Under the pieces are notes generated by a model that was not told where the DNA came from, searched no databases, and worked only from the letters and a program-made list of their open reading frames with translations. This document shows, piece by piece, positions 8,571-16,133 of a stretch of DNA of 23,963 nucleotides. Source of the stretch: CAUPWF01 sp964367905. Its GTDB lineage: Bacteria > Bacillota > Clostridia > Lachnospirales > Lachnospiraceae. Every line of letters starts with the position of its first letter. Position 1 is the first letter of the stretch. The translations under genes were made by a program, and so were the position numbers. Where the stretch lies: positions 1 to 23,963 of the forward strand of contig CAYIZP010000045.1 of assembly GCA_964367905.1 (NCBI GenBank), written 5' to 3'.

Positions 8571-9110
8571 TTTCATTTTCTTTACTCGATCTAGCGCATT
8601 CTTCACCGGCGGCAAACTTATCAAGATAGTCGTAAGCACTGCCTCTGGCACAATATATGTCGCGTTATATGCAAATGCTACTCCAATTGCCGCCATATTT
8701 TCAGACAAATTGCCAACATATGCTGTATAAAAAATCAACCCTGATATCATATGCATCGCATATCTTCCTGTCACTCCTACAATATACCCAATCATCAACC
8801 CATATTTCTTATTTGCGAATAATCCAGAAAGCCCAAGTGCTCCAAACGCTAGTGGATAGTCCAATAACACTTGAATTGGATGTACAAAATACGGATTTAC
8901 TACATATTGTAGTATTCCATATGCCATTGCCGTACACAGTCCTGCTCGCAAGCCATACCAATATCCAACCAATGTAATCATCAGCATACTAAATAAAGTC
9001 ACTGAACCACCATTTGGTAGAGATGGTAGCTTAATCACCGTTGAAATCACCATTGCCAAAGCAATCGCTGCTGCTGAAAATACCATTTGTTTTACTAAGT
9101 TTGTTGACAT
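8568..9110 (-). CDS. thiT: Energy-coupled thiamine transporter ThiT (ECF S component)
   Basis: A 180-residue integral membrane protein with about six helices, the substrate-binding S component of a group II ECF transporter. It binds thiamine and shares the EcfAA'T module encoded elsewhere. Family marks are PNGGSVTLFSM near residue 32, GLRAGL at 53-58, LLDYPLAFGALGLSG at 82-96, GRYAMHMISGLIF at 115-127 and YNATYIVPE at 148-156. The start was set at ATG 9110 (MSTNLVKQ), because AGGAGG lies 11 bases before it; the codons upstream in frame would translate the ribosome binding site itself. A TPP riboswitch and promoter precede it. Confidence 0.93.
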   Translation of the reverse strand: MSTNLVKQMVFSAAAIALAMVISTVIKLPSLPNGGSVTLFSMLMITLVGYWYGLRAGLCTAMAYGILQYVVNPYFVHPIQVLLDYPLAFGALGLSGLFANKKYGLMIGYIVGVTGRYAMHMISGLIFYTAYVGNLSENMAAIGVAFAYNATYIVPEAVLTTILISLPPVKNALDRVKKMK

Positions 9111-9196
9111 AAAAAAAATCCTCCTCTGCATTGATACTAGGACATTCTTGCGAAAGCTCACAACAAATCCACCTGCATTGGAAAATTCATATTCTT

Positions 9197-9285
9197 TAGC
9201 TTCCTTACGCCGGTATTATCCGGTTCAAGTAATGAGGGTCAGAATCTTCGATTCATTCTCAGCAAAATGCACCCCTAGCATTTAT
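9197..9285 (-). promoter_or_regulatory. TPP riboswitch (THI box) controlling thiT
   Basis: Minus-strand sequence shows the THI-box landmarks in order: CTAGGGGTGC, then GCTGAGA, then a variable hairpin of AATCGAAGATT type, GACCC, TTGAACCGGATAATACCGGCG, and TAAGGAAGCT closing P1. These form the two TPP-binding arms. About 75 bases separate it from the ThiT start. That expression platform has no obvious long terminator. The octamer CAATGCAG occurs twice in it, the second copy running into the AGGAGG site, and a U8 run lies between this site and the ATG. Control by either translation or termination is possible. Confidence 0.95.
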
Positions 9286-9301
9286 TTAATTTTACCAACT
9301 A

Positions 9302-9330
9302 ATCGTACTTTATTTTTCTCATTAAGTCAA
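9302..9330 (-). promoter_or_regulatory. Promoter of thiT
   Basis: On the minus strand: -35 TTGACT (9325-9330), a 17-bp spacer and -10 TACGAT (9302-9307). Transcription would begin near 9295, about 10-15 bases before the riboswitch. The -35 box directly abuts repeat copy 2. Confidence 0.7.
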
Positions 9331-9389
9331 GAGGGACAGGGTTGTTTTCGTTGGGGACGGAGGTTTTCTTCAAAAACCTCCGTCCCCAA
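9331..9389. repeat. GGGGACGG hairpin element, copy 2
   Basis: A perfect 17-bp stem (TTGGGGACGGAGGTTTT and its complement, at about 9351-9367 and 9373-9389) with a 5-base loop. On the plus strand it is preceded by GGGACAGGG-TTGTTTTCG. It begins immediately after the TGA stop of the upstream minus-strand gene and ends at the thiT -35 box. The orientation is opposite to copy 1. The stem is very stable, but no U-run follows it on the minus strand. Confidence 0.75.
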
Positions 9390-9932
9390 TCAGCCAGTAA
9401 CCTCAGCGATTGAGGCTTCAATTTGTTCAATCGATTCCTTGATTTCTACTTTTGCATCCGAATAATCCGCAGGTTCTACTGGTTCGCCTGGCTCTGCCTC
9501 TTCATCTACTAAGCTATCATGTTCTTCTGCATCTTCCTTCCGTTGTCCCAAGATTTTTGCAGATGCGTACATCTCCGGATAATTTTCCAATAGCATCTTC
9601 TCATCTTGGGGTGGCACCCGATCTCCATCAATAATACGTGATGCAATTTTCAAGCACTTTAATAGAATATCCATCATTTTTGTCGCGCCCTCTATCTGTG
9701 ATTTGGAGGCTTGCATCTCCGAATCCATCATCTCCTTTTGATTCAATGCTTCAAGTTCTGATTGCTTTTCTTTCAGATAAAGCTCCAGCTCTCCTATCCC
9801 TTCCACTTCCTCCACCTTTCTAGAAAAAGTATCTTCTAACGCCTTCTTTTCCGAAGTTTTTGGTCGTTGATAGATCAGTTCAGGCAATGCCGTCTTCATT
9901 TGTTTTGCATAGATATCACTCGTTATCTTCAT
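9390..9932 (-). CDS. Acidic coiled-coil protein of unknown function
   Basis: I do not recognise this 180-residue protein. It is hydrophilic with no signal peptide or membrane segment. Residues about 25-85 are predicted coiled coil (EKKALEDTFSRKVEEVEGIGELELYLKEK and following). A helical middle contains the phrase RIIDGDRVPPQDEKMLLENYPEMY, and an acidic Pro/Glu-rich linker (LVDEEAEPGEPVEPADY) leads to a final amphipathic helix. Two tandem ATGs exist; 9932 is preferred because GGAGG is 6 bases upstream, versus 3 for the ATG at 9935. It is divergent from glgX across 142 bp and followed directly by a strong hairpin. The order thiT, this gene, glgX gives no functional clue. Codon use looks ordinary, so it is probably a real, lineage-restricted gene. 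Confidence 0.75.
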   Translation of the reverse strand: MKITSDIYAKQMKTALPELIYQRPKTSEKKALEDTFSRKVEEVEGIGELELYLKEKQSELEALNQKEMMDSEMQASKSQIEGATKMMDILLKCLKIASRIIDGDRVPPQDEKMLLENYPEMYASAKILGQRKEDAEEHDSLVDEEAEPGEPVEPADYSDAKVEIKESIEQIEASIAEVTG

Positions 9933-9964
9933 CATGTGCCTCCTTTCATAAATAATGCTGTGCT

Positions 9965-9994
9965 TTGACTCTCTTAATTTATATATCGGATAAT
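9965..9994 (+). promoter_or_regulatory. Candidate promoter of glgX
   Basis: TTGACT (9965-9970), an 18-bp spacer and GATAAT (9989-9994). The start would be near 10001. An alternative, TTGATA (10030-10035) with 16 bp to TAAAAT (10052-10057), would start transcription inside the ribosome binding site and is less likely. Confidence 0.5.
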
Positions 9995-10077
9995 TTTCTC
10001 AAGATATAAGTAGTCAGAAAATAAAACATTTGATATACTGTTTTTAAGATATAAAATACAAAAAGGAGATTTCATTC

Positions 10078-12144
10078 ATGTTAAATATGAAAAAAAGCGT
10101 AAACCTAATCCCCATGGACGAAATAAATGGTTTTGATGTCCGTCCTGGTTTCTACGAGGTAAATGGTGCAACTGCTATCCCTTGTGGTGTAAATTTTACT
10201 GTACACTCTCATAATGCAACTTCCATTGAATTGCTCTTGTTTCATAGAACGGAAAGCAAGCCCTTTGCTGTCCTTCCTTTTCCTGAGCATTATCGAATCG
10301 GAAATGTATACTCCATGATTGTTTTCAATCTAAATATCCAAGAATTTGAATATGCCTATCGAGTAGATGGTCCTTATGACCCTGCCAAAGGCTTGCTTTT
10401 TGATAAGACAAAATATCTGCTTGATCCCTATGCCAAAGCAGTAACTGGTCAGAGCAAATGGGGAGAGCAAATGTCCACGAACGCCTTCTATAAGGCGAGA
10501 GTCGTTCGGGATGATTTTGACTGGGGCTACTCCGTAAAACCCACTCTAGAAAATGATGAGCTAATCATTTACGAAATGCACGTGCGTGGATTTACCAAGC
10601 ACTCTTCGTCTGGCGTAAAACATCCAGGAACCTTCGATGCAATTATGGAAAAAATTCCATACCTACGTGAATTGGGTGTAAATGTAGTAGAATTGATGCC
10701 CATTTATGAATTTGATGAAATGATGGACTACCGTGAAGTCAACGGCGAAAAACTCTATAACTACTGGGGATATAATACTACCTGCTTCTTTGCGCCAAAC
10801 ACAAGTTACTCATCAAGCGCAGAATATAATCGTGAAGGTCAAGAGTTAAAGCGCCTGATAAAGGCACTACATGAAAATGGAATCGAAGTCTATCTCGATG
10901 TGGTATTTAATCATACAGCCGAAGGGAATGAAGACGGTCCCTTCTTCTCCTTCAAAGGATTTGATAATAACATCTATTATCTATTGACTCCAGAAGGCTA
11001 TTATTATAATTTTAGCGGTTGTGGAAATACTGTCAATTGCAATCATCCGATTGTACAAGACATGATCGTTGACTGCCTCCGATATTGGGTAATCGAATAT
11101 CATATCGATGGATTTCGATTTGACCTAGCTTCCATCCTGGGGCGAAATGAAGATGGCTCCCCTATGAGCAAACCGCCACTCCTACAAGAATTAGCATTTG
11201 ACCCCATCTTGGGTGATGTAAAATTGATTGCCGAGGCATGGGATGCTGGTGGACTATATCAGGTAGGACATTTTCCTTCTTGGAAACGTTGGGCTGAATG
11301 GAATGGGAAATATCGGGATGACATGAGGCGATTCCTAAAAGGAGATGATGGTGTCGCCATGGCTGCTGCGAATCGGATTGCTGGTTCTTATGATATCTAC
11401 GATGTTCACTCCCGCAAAAATGCATCGGTCAACTTTATTACCTGTCACGATGGCTTCACCCTCCGCGACCTCTATACATATAACGAAAAACATAATGAGA
11501 AAAATGGTTGGAACAACACGGATGGTGGCAATGATAATTATAGCTGGAACTGTGGTGTTGAAGGCGAGACAGATGATGAGAATATCAATGACTTAAGAAA
11601 ACGCCTAATGAAAAATGCTTGTGCTGTTTTGATGTGTAGCAGAGGAAATCCTATGTTTTTAGCTGGTGATGAATTTGGCAATACCCAATACGGTAATAAC
11701 AACGCCTATTGTCAAGACAATGAAGTTTCATGGATTGATTGGAATCTATTAAAATCGAATCAGGAAATCTTTGAATTCTTCAAACAAGCAATTCGATTCC
11801 GAAAGAAACATCCTTGTCTTAGAACCAATACCAGCGATGGAATTCTAGGACTTCCAGACTTGAGCTTCCACGGAGTCACTCCATGGTGCGACTCCTTTAG
11901 TTGCCACGACCATTATGTAGGTGTCATGTTCACTGGAAAAACAAATACCGATAGCCCTGATATTGTATATTTGGCTGCGAATTCCTATTGGGAAGACTTG
12001 ACCATTGAATTGCCACAGCTTCAAGAACAGATGAATTGGGAGGTTGCATTGGCAACCTGTGATGCCACATCTGATTTAACCATCACAAACAATCAGATTA
12101 CCATACCAGCACGTACCGTGCTAGCCTTTAGCGCCGCCGTTTAA
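10078..12144 (+). CDS. glgX: Glycogen debranching enzyme GlgX (isoamylase-type GH13)
   Basis: A 688-residue cytoplasmic enzyme that hydrolyses alpha-1,6 branches of glycogen or limit dextrin. An N-terminal CBM48-like beta domain covers about residues 20-125 (RPGFYEVNGATAIPCGVNFTVHSHNA). The GH13 barrel follows, with conserved regions DVVFNHTAEG (274-283), GFRFDLAS with nucleophile Asp349, AEAWDAGG with Glu386, and FITCHDGFT with Asp457. The phrase NYWGYNTTCFFAP is typical of GlgX/isoamylase. Length fits GlgX (about 650-720). The start ATG at 10078 has AAGGAGA 9 bases upstream. It is the only plus-strand gene in the left half and converges on the YitT-type gene, with a 24-bp overlap. Together with the GH13 hydrolase it points to intracellular glucan turnover. 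Confidence 0.93.
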   Translation: MLNMKKSVNLIPMDEINGFDVRPGFYEVNGATAIPCGVNFTVHSHNATSIELLLFHRTESKPFAVLPFPEHYRIGNVYSMIVFNLNIQEFEYAYRVDGPYDPAKGLLFDKTKYLLDPYAKAVTGQSKWGEQMSTNAFYKARVVRDDFDWGYSVKPTLENDELIIYEMHVRGFTKHSSSGVKHPGTFDAIMEKIPYLRELGVNVVELMPIYEFDEMMDYREVNGEKLYNYWGYNTTCFFAPNTSYSSSAEYNREGQELKRLIKALHENGIEVYLDVVFNHTAEGNEDGPFFSFKGFDNNIYYLLTPEGYYYNFSGCGNTVNCNHPIVQDMIVDCLRYWVIEYHIDGFRFDLASILGRNEDGSPMSKPPLLQELAFDPILGDVKLIAEAWDAGGLYQVGHFPSWKRWAEWNGKYRDDMRRFLKGDDGVAMAAANRIAGSYDIYDVHSRKNASVNFITCHDGFTLRDLYTYNEKHNEKNGWNNTDGGNDNYSWNCGVEGETDDENINDLRKRLMKNACAVLMCSRGNPMFLAGDEFGNTQYGNNNAYCQDNEVSWIDWNLLKSNQEIFEFFKQAIRFRKKHPCLRTNTSDGILGLPDLSFHGVTPWCDSFSCHDHYVGVMFTGKTNTDSPDIVYLAANSYWEDLTIELPQLQEQMNWEVALATCDATSDLTITNNQITIPARTVLAFSAAV

Positions 12145-12774
12145 AAACGGCTGCGCTAATCTTCGAATGAACACATCAATCAATGGACCCATAAAGAATG
12201 CCGTTATAATCGTCCCAACTCCCACTACAGCAAATAATTCTGCCATAGTAGTTCCTTTGACTAAAAACAAAACTGTACCGATAGCCACACAAATTAAATC
12301 ACATATAATTCTACAATACTTGAACTGAATTAATTTCCAAGTATTAGCAATAATCAGTGAGACTGCATCATAGGTAGAAACCCCTAAATCTGCCACAAAA
12401 TAAAACGCTGATCCCAAACACAATAATACGATTCCAACAATCATAAACATCACTCTTGCTATCATTCCCAAATCAGGAAATACACTTAACAATGCCATAT
12501 GTGAAAACTCTACCACATACCCTAACAAAAATAGATTGATAAACGTCGCAATCCCAATATAATGCCGGTCTGCAAAAAAAGAAAACAGTAATAGCACAGC
12601 ATTGACAATGATGTACAACGTTCCAAAACTAATCGGAAACACAATATTGATTCCTCCCATTAATGTTTGAAATGGATCCACTCCAAATGCAGCCATTTTA
12701 AAAAATCCAACAGCAATTCCTCCGAGCAAAACTCCAAACACACACATGCCCACTCTTCTTAAACTTAAATTCAT
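12121..12774 (-). CDS. YitT/YczE-family integral membrane protein
   Basis: A 217-residue protein with five or six membrane helices and a Lys/Arg-containing C-terminal tail. It matches the YczE/YyaS/YitT-type pattern: a GVLLGGIAVGFFKMAAFGVDPFQTL opening, where the G-x-DPF motif follows the first helix, and later FYFVADLGVSTYDAVSLI, a diverged internal repeat of the same motif. The family has no established transport substrate. The start ATG at 12774 has AGAGGT 9 bases upstream. It follows the GalM-like gene by 15 bp, so both are likely one operon. Its final eight codons overlap the end of glgX on the opposite strand. Confidence 0.83.
   Translation of the reverse strand: MNLSLRRVGMCVFGVLLGGIAVGFFKMAAFGVDPFQTLMGGINIVFPISFGTLYIIVNAVLLLFSFFADRHYIGIATFINLFLLGYVVEFSHMALLSVFPDLGMIARVMFMIVGIVLLCLGSAFYFVADLGVSTYDAVSLIIANTWKLIQFKYCRIICDLICVAIGTVLFLVKGTTMAELFAVVGVGTIITAFFMGPLIDVFIRRLAQPFLNGGAKG
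12128..12159. terminator. Hairpin at the convergent glgX/YitT gene ends
   Basis: 15-base arms (12128-12142 TTAGCGCCGCCGTTT; 12145-12159 AAACGGCTGCGCTAA) pair with a single mismatch around the glgX stop codon. The structure lies inside the coding end of the minus-strand gene. No U-run follows in either direction, so it may act as a 3'-end stabiliser or weak bidirectional terminator. Confidence 0.5.
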
Positions 12775-12789
12775 TTCTAATAAACCTCT

Positions 12790-13665
12790 TTAACCTCTTA
12801 TACTAATCTCCCAAGTATTACGATATACCCCGCCTGCTTCTAAGGAAACCAAATCTTCTTTCTTCTCCAACGCCTCAACAACTCCATCTCTAGACGGTAA
12901 CGAACTCCAAGGCTCAATGCACACATAAGGCGCATCTGTTTCTGGCATATGCCAAAATCCTAGATACGGCATATCTGGAGCCGATACGGTAATACTCTTC
13001 TTGCCTTGTTTTGACTTCAATGTCACTGTATCACCCATTCCTCTGAGAATAATCGCATCATCGTCAAATAGTCCATGTGTCAAAGATATCTTGTTCCCGG
13101 TCTCAAGCTTGTACTCCTTCTCCCCGCTCACAAGATAATTCTCAGAAAATGTAACTTGGTATGTTCTCTCTGGATTCGGAAATTCAAGATAATAATCTTC
13201 AAAATTCACCCCAGCTTCTAGTGGCACATTAAACCCTGGATGTCCACCGATTGCAAAATACATAGTATCTCCAGATTGGTTCTCCACCTCGTAGGTAGTA
13301 ACCAATTTATCACCCATCAATTCATATATAATAGAAAACTCGAATTCGAAAGGATAAACTTGCAATGTTTCCGGAGAACTCTTAAGCGTAAATACAATTT
13401 TCGTGTCCTCCGTTTCACTGACAACAAACTCCAATTTCCTTGCAATCCCATGTTTTTCAATAAAATACTCTTTATTTTTATAACTATATTTTCCCTCTGT
13501 CAAACGTCCAATCCAAGGAAATAACACAGGTGCCTGTCCTGCCCAATACTCTGAAGCTCCTTGCCATAAGTATTCTACCCCCGCATTGTCTTTCAAGGAA
13601 ATCAACTCTCCACCTAAATCACTAAAACTCGCTTCTAAATATTCATTCTTTATGCGATAAATCAT
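12790..13665 (-). CDS. Aldose 1-epimerase family protein (GalM/LacX-like)
   Basis: A 291-residue cytoplasmic beta-sandwich enzyme. The catalytic pattern of the mutarotase family is visible: His72 in EKHGIAR, His142 in GGHPGF, and the base Glu251 in VCIEPWSSLP, with a substrate Arg in LFPWIGRL. The EYLWQG and APVLFPWIGRL phrases place it in the LacX-like branch, where the sugar (aldohexose or hexose-6-phosphate) is often unproven. The start ATG at 13665 follows GGGGAGGA. It is the first gene of a two-gene operon with the YitT-type protein and has its own promoter. The neighbouring glucan enzymes make interconversion of released glucose anomers a reasonable role. Confidence 0.88.
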   Translation of the reverse strand: MIYRIKNEYLEASFSDLGGELISLKDNAGVEYLWQGASEYWAGQAPVLFPWIGRLTEGKYSYKNKEYFIEKHGIARKLEFVVSETEDTKIVFTLKSSPETLQVYPFEFEFSIIYELMGDKLVTTYEVENQSGDTMYFAIGGHPGFNVPLEAGVNFEDYYLEFPNPERTYQVTFSENYLVSGEKEYKLETGNKISLTHGLFDDDAIILRGMGDTVTLKSKQGKKSITVSAPDMPYLGFWHMPETDAPYVCIEPWSSLPSRDGVVEALEKKEDLVSLEAGGVYRNTWEISIRG

Positions 13666-13726
13666 AATCCTATCCTCCCCTTCTCTCTAGCATATGTTTT
13701 GCCTGTCCTTGCGCATTAATAGCTAT

Positions 13727-13755
13727 ATTATATATTTATCCATTTTAAATTACAA
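13727..13755 (-). promoter_or_regulatory. Promoter of the epimerase operon
   Basis: On the minus strand: -35 TTGTAA (13750-13755), a 17-bp spacer and a perfect -10 TATAAT (13727-13732). The leader is about 55 bases. The rest of the 198-bp gap (13756-13863) is AT-rich; no gene was found in it. Confidence 0.6.
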
Positions 13756-13863
13756 TCTGTTGGTCAAATTATTTTTGACAATCAGCTTATTTGATTATAT
13801 CATCTCCTCACCTATCTTGATAATTGTATTATAATCTCATATATGTTTTTTATCAAATCTATT

Positions 13864-14997
13864 TTAAGCCTCCTGACTCCTCGCTTTTGATGCCACTAGA
13901 GCAACGCAGATAAATGCAATTGCAAACCCAAGTTGGATACCAACGGATCTTGCCATCAGCTCCAGTGTTTCCCCCTGTATCACAACTCCCGATCCCAATA
14001 AATCGTTTGCAATGGTATACCAATAGATCGGCACCAACTGTGCCACTTGTAGCACCTCATCTCCCAATAATTCTATGGATACGAAGACCCCACCGATAAA
14101 GCAAAGTCCGAGACTTAGCAAATTGGCTATGGCAGAGACCACTTCCATCTTCGCATTCACAATTCCTACTAGAAATGCAAGGCTACTACATACCAATAAT
14201 AGAGCAAATGTATTGAGGAAATACCATATAAGATTCGGATTTCCATAGAATGATTCCCCATAGATGAATATTGGAATTGTAACACTTAGTAGGTACAATC
14301 CTAACCCTAGGATGTTGAATACTAGTAACCCCGTTAGATTGATTCTCCTTCCGCTAATCGGCGAACAGTGAATCCTCATCTGTGTTTGTTTCTTTCGATA
14401 CGACACTAACACCGTGCTAATCGCATAACAGAAGACTGAGATGAATAGATATGGATAATACCGAAACAGATAATTATAGGTGTTTCCACCTTCCACACTG
14501 CTCTTCGATGTCATATGAATTTTGGCTTCACCTACCCCTGCTTGACCTTCCATAAATAATTCAATTGCCTCCTCCTCACTATATCCTGCCGCAACATAGG
14601 TGGTAACTTGCTGAACATAGCTGTTAATCTGTTGATTTAGATATTGTCCCCAAATGGAATTTGGAATCTGAGTTACATTAATTCCTTCTATTCCATTGCT
14701 TAAATCTACAATATATGAGATGTCCGCAAAAAACAGGGCTTCATTTCGCTCTTCCTCACTGGTAAATTCTTTCATGTTATGAACCGATGCTAGATAGTTC
14801 TCCAAGCCAACTTCTAATGTACTTCCCTGCCCCTTAATAACTGCAATATCCACTGCTTCCTGCCGAAAATCCGTAGGTGCAGATTCTGAAGCAGACAGGG
14901 CGTTCATTACCGCCATAGCGCTGAAGATGGCGACATACACGACGATCATTGCCTTATAATGGCCAATCAGCAACAAATAACTCTTAAATACTGTCAT
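13864..14997 (-). CDS. ABC-2 type exporter permease, second subunit (LnrN/YfiN-like)
   Basis: A 377-residue membrane protein in the ABC-2 permease layout. The first helix lies at about 15-33, followed by an extracytoplasmic loop to about residue 175 (SEEERNEALFFADISYIVDLSNG and following). Five C-terminal helices start near 180 (LFRYYPYLFISVFCYAISTVLVS), with a cytoplasmic RKKQTQMRIHCSPISGRR loop. The start ATG at 14997 lies inside the previous permease gene; the 14-bp overlap shows translational coupling. It is the last gene of the ATPase-permease-permease operon. The organisation resembles lnrLMN (yfiLMN) of B. subtilis, which exports linear polyenes, but the substrate here is inferred only from that context. 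Confidence 0.85.
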   Translation of the reverse strand: MTVFKSYLLLIGHYKAMIVVYVAIFSAMAVMNALSASESAPTDFRQEAVDIAVIKGQGSTLEVGLENYLASVHNMKEFTSEEERNEALFFADISYIVDLSNGIEGINVTQIPNSIWGQYLNQQINSYVQQVTTYVAAGYSEEEAIELFMEGQAGVGEAKIHMTSKSSVEGGNTYNYLFRYYPYLFISVFCYAISTVLVSYRKKQTQMRIHCSPISGRRINLTGLLVFNILGLGLYLLSVTIPIFIYGESFYGNPNLIWYFLNTFALLLVCSSLAFLVGIVNAKMEVVSAIANLLSLGLCFIGGVFVSIELLGDEVLQVAQLVPIYWYTIANDLLGSGVVIQGETLELMARSVGIQLGFAIAFICVALVASKARSQEA

Positions 14998-16102
14998 ATC
15001 GTTCCCTCCTCACTAATAAGAATGTGCCCAATATAAAAGCCACACTATAGATCATCATAGTCGTAAGATTCGTAAAAAACTGCTCCATATCATTGTACGT
15101 ATTTAAACTGTAGAAGGAATCTGTAATCAAAGCGACTGGATTTATGCGATTGAATATCGGTAAAATCTGGTCCACACGATACTTCATCGATGAATCCATT
15201 AGTCCTGCAAAGAAACTAAAAAACATAGATACCGCTATGATTATTGCGATCTTCGTCCCCTCAGCCATCTTTCCTATGGCTCCAACAAACGCACCAAATG
15301 ACACTCCAATAACGCTTCCCACATATGTGGTTAGCAATAAATACCCCCAATTCTTCTCCAGTCCAATGTCTAGTACCACTCCCATGTAAAACAGTAGAAT
15401 CGTTACATTCATCATCTGGATGATATATGCAATCAGGGTGTCTCCCAAAATCACCTTCAACTTATGTTTCGGAGTAATGCATCGTCTTGCCGCCAGTGGC
15501 GTTAGGTTCGCCTGCATATTCATGGTAATCTTCATTCCGATAAATGCCCCATACATACATGCCATTCCTACCAGAGCATAGAAGAATTGCAAGGTGAAAT
15601 TAATCGTATCCCCATCTACTGACACCTCCCGTGTCACATCTTCGTAGTTGATATATTTCTCCATCGCTTGTTCCAATTGTTCTGGATGTTCCCTCGCAAT
15701 GTTCTCTATCACATGCTTGCTCTGTACATAAGACTGCAATACACTGTTCAAGATACTGGTATAAATATTGTTTTGCAGTACGGTGAGAGTCGGAATGTCT
15801 TCCTCGAAAAATATCCCCTGAACCTCTCCACGTTCTAAGGCTTGCAATGACTCTTCTTCACTCAACCTGCTCACTTCTACAATCTCTCCGTCAATCGCTT
15901 TTATAAATTCTTGAAAAGCAATATCTTCCTCACTTCCCTCCACTACTGCCACTGGAACCACTTGAAATTCTATTTCTTCTGCTATATTAAAGATTGTAAA
16001 ATAAAATAAAGTAGCCAATATAAGCGGAAATGCGACACTCCAAAACATAATAATCTTATCTTGAACCAATGCTTTTACGCCATATTTGATATAATATAAC
16101 AT
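14984..16102 (-). CDS. ABC-2 type exporter permease, first subunit (LnrM/YfiM-like)
   Basis: A 372-residue membrane protein. The first helix is at about 17-40. A loop of about 125 residues outside the membrane contains the segment EESLQALERGEVQGIFFEED, typical of YhgE/ABC-2 exporters, where it resembles a periplasmic binding-like fold. Helices run from about 170 to 360, including MACMYGAFIGMKITMNMQANL and the conserved cytoplasmic TPLAARRCITPKHKLKVILGD. It lies 31 bp downstream of the ATPase gene and overlaps the second permease by 14 bp. The two permeases probably form a heterodimer with two ATPase copies. Confidence 0.86.
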   Translation of the reverse strand: MLYYIKYGVKALVQDKIIMFWSVAFPLILATLFYFTIFNIAEEIEFQVVPVAVVEGSEEDIAFQEFIKAIDGEIVEVSRLSEEESLQALERGEVQGIFFEEDIPTLTVLQNNIYTSILNSVLQSYVQSKHVIENIAREHPEQLEQAMEKYINYEDVTREVSVDGDTINFTLQFFYALVGMACMYGAFIGMKITMNMQANLTPLAARRCITPKHKLKVILGDTLIAYIIQMMNVTILLFYMGVVLDIGLEKNWGYLLLTTYVGSVIGVSFGAFVGAIGKMAEGTKIAIIIAVSMFFSFFAGLMDSSMKYRVDQILPIFNRINPVALITDSFYSLNTYNDMEQFFTNLTTMMIYSVAFILGTFLLVRRERYDSI

Positions 16103-16133
16103 CTCTAATCTCCCTTCTATGGTGCGTCTGCAC

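Noticed and set aside
10030..10057. TTGATA/TAAAAT promoter close to glgX
   Set aside because: Transcription would start inside the ribosome binding site; the TTGACT/GATAAT pair further upstream fits better.
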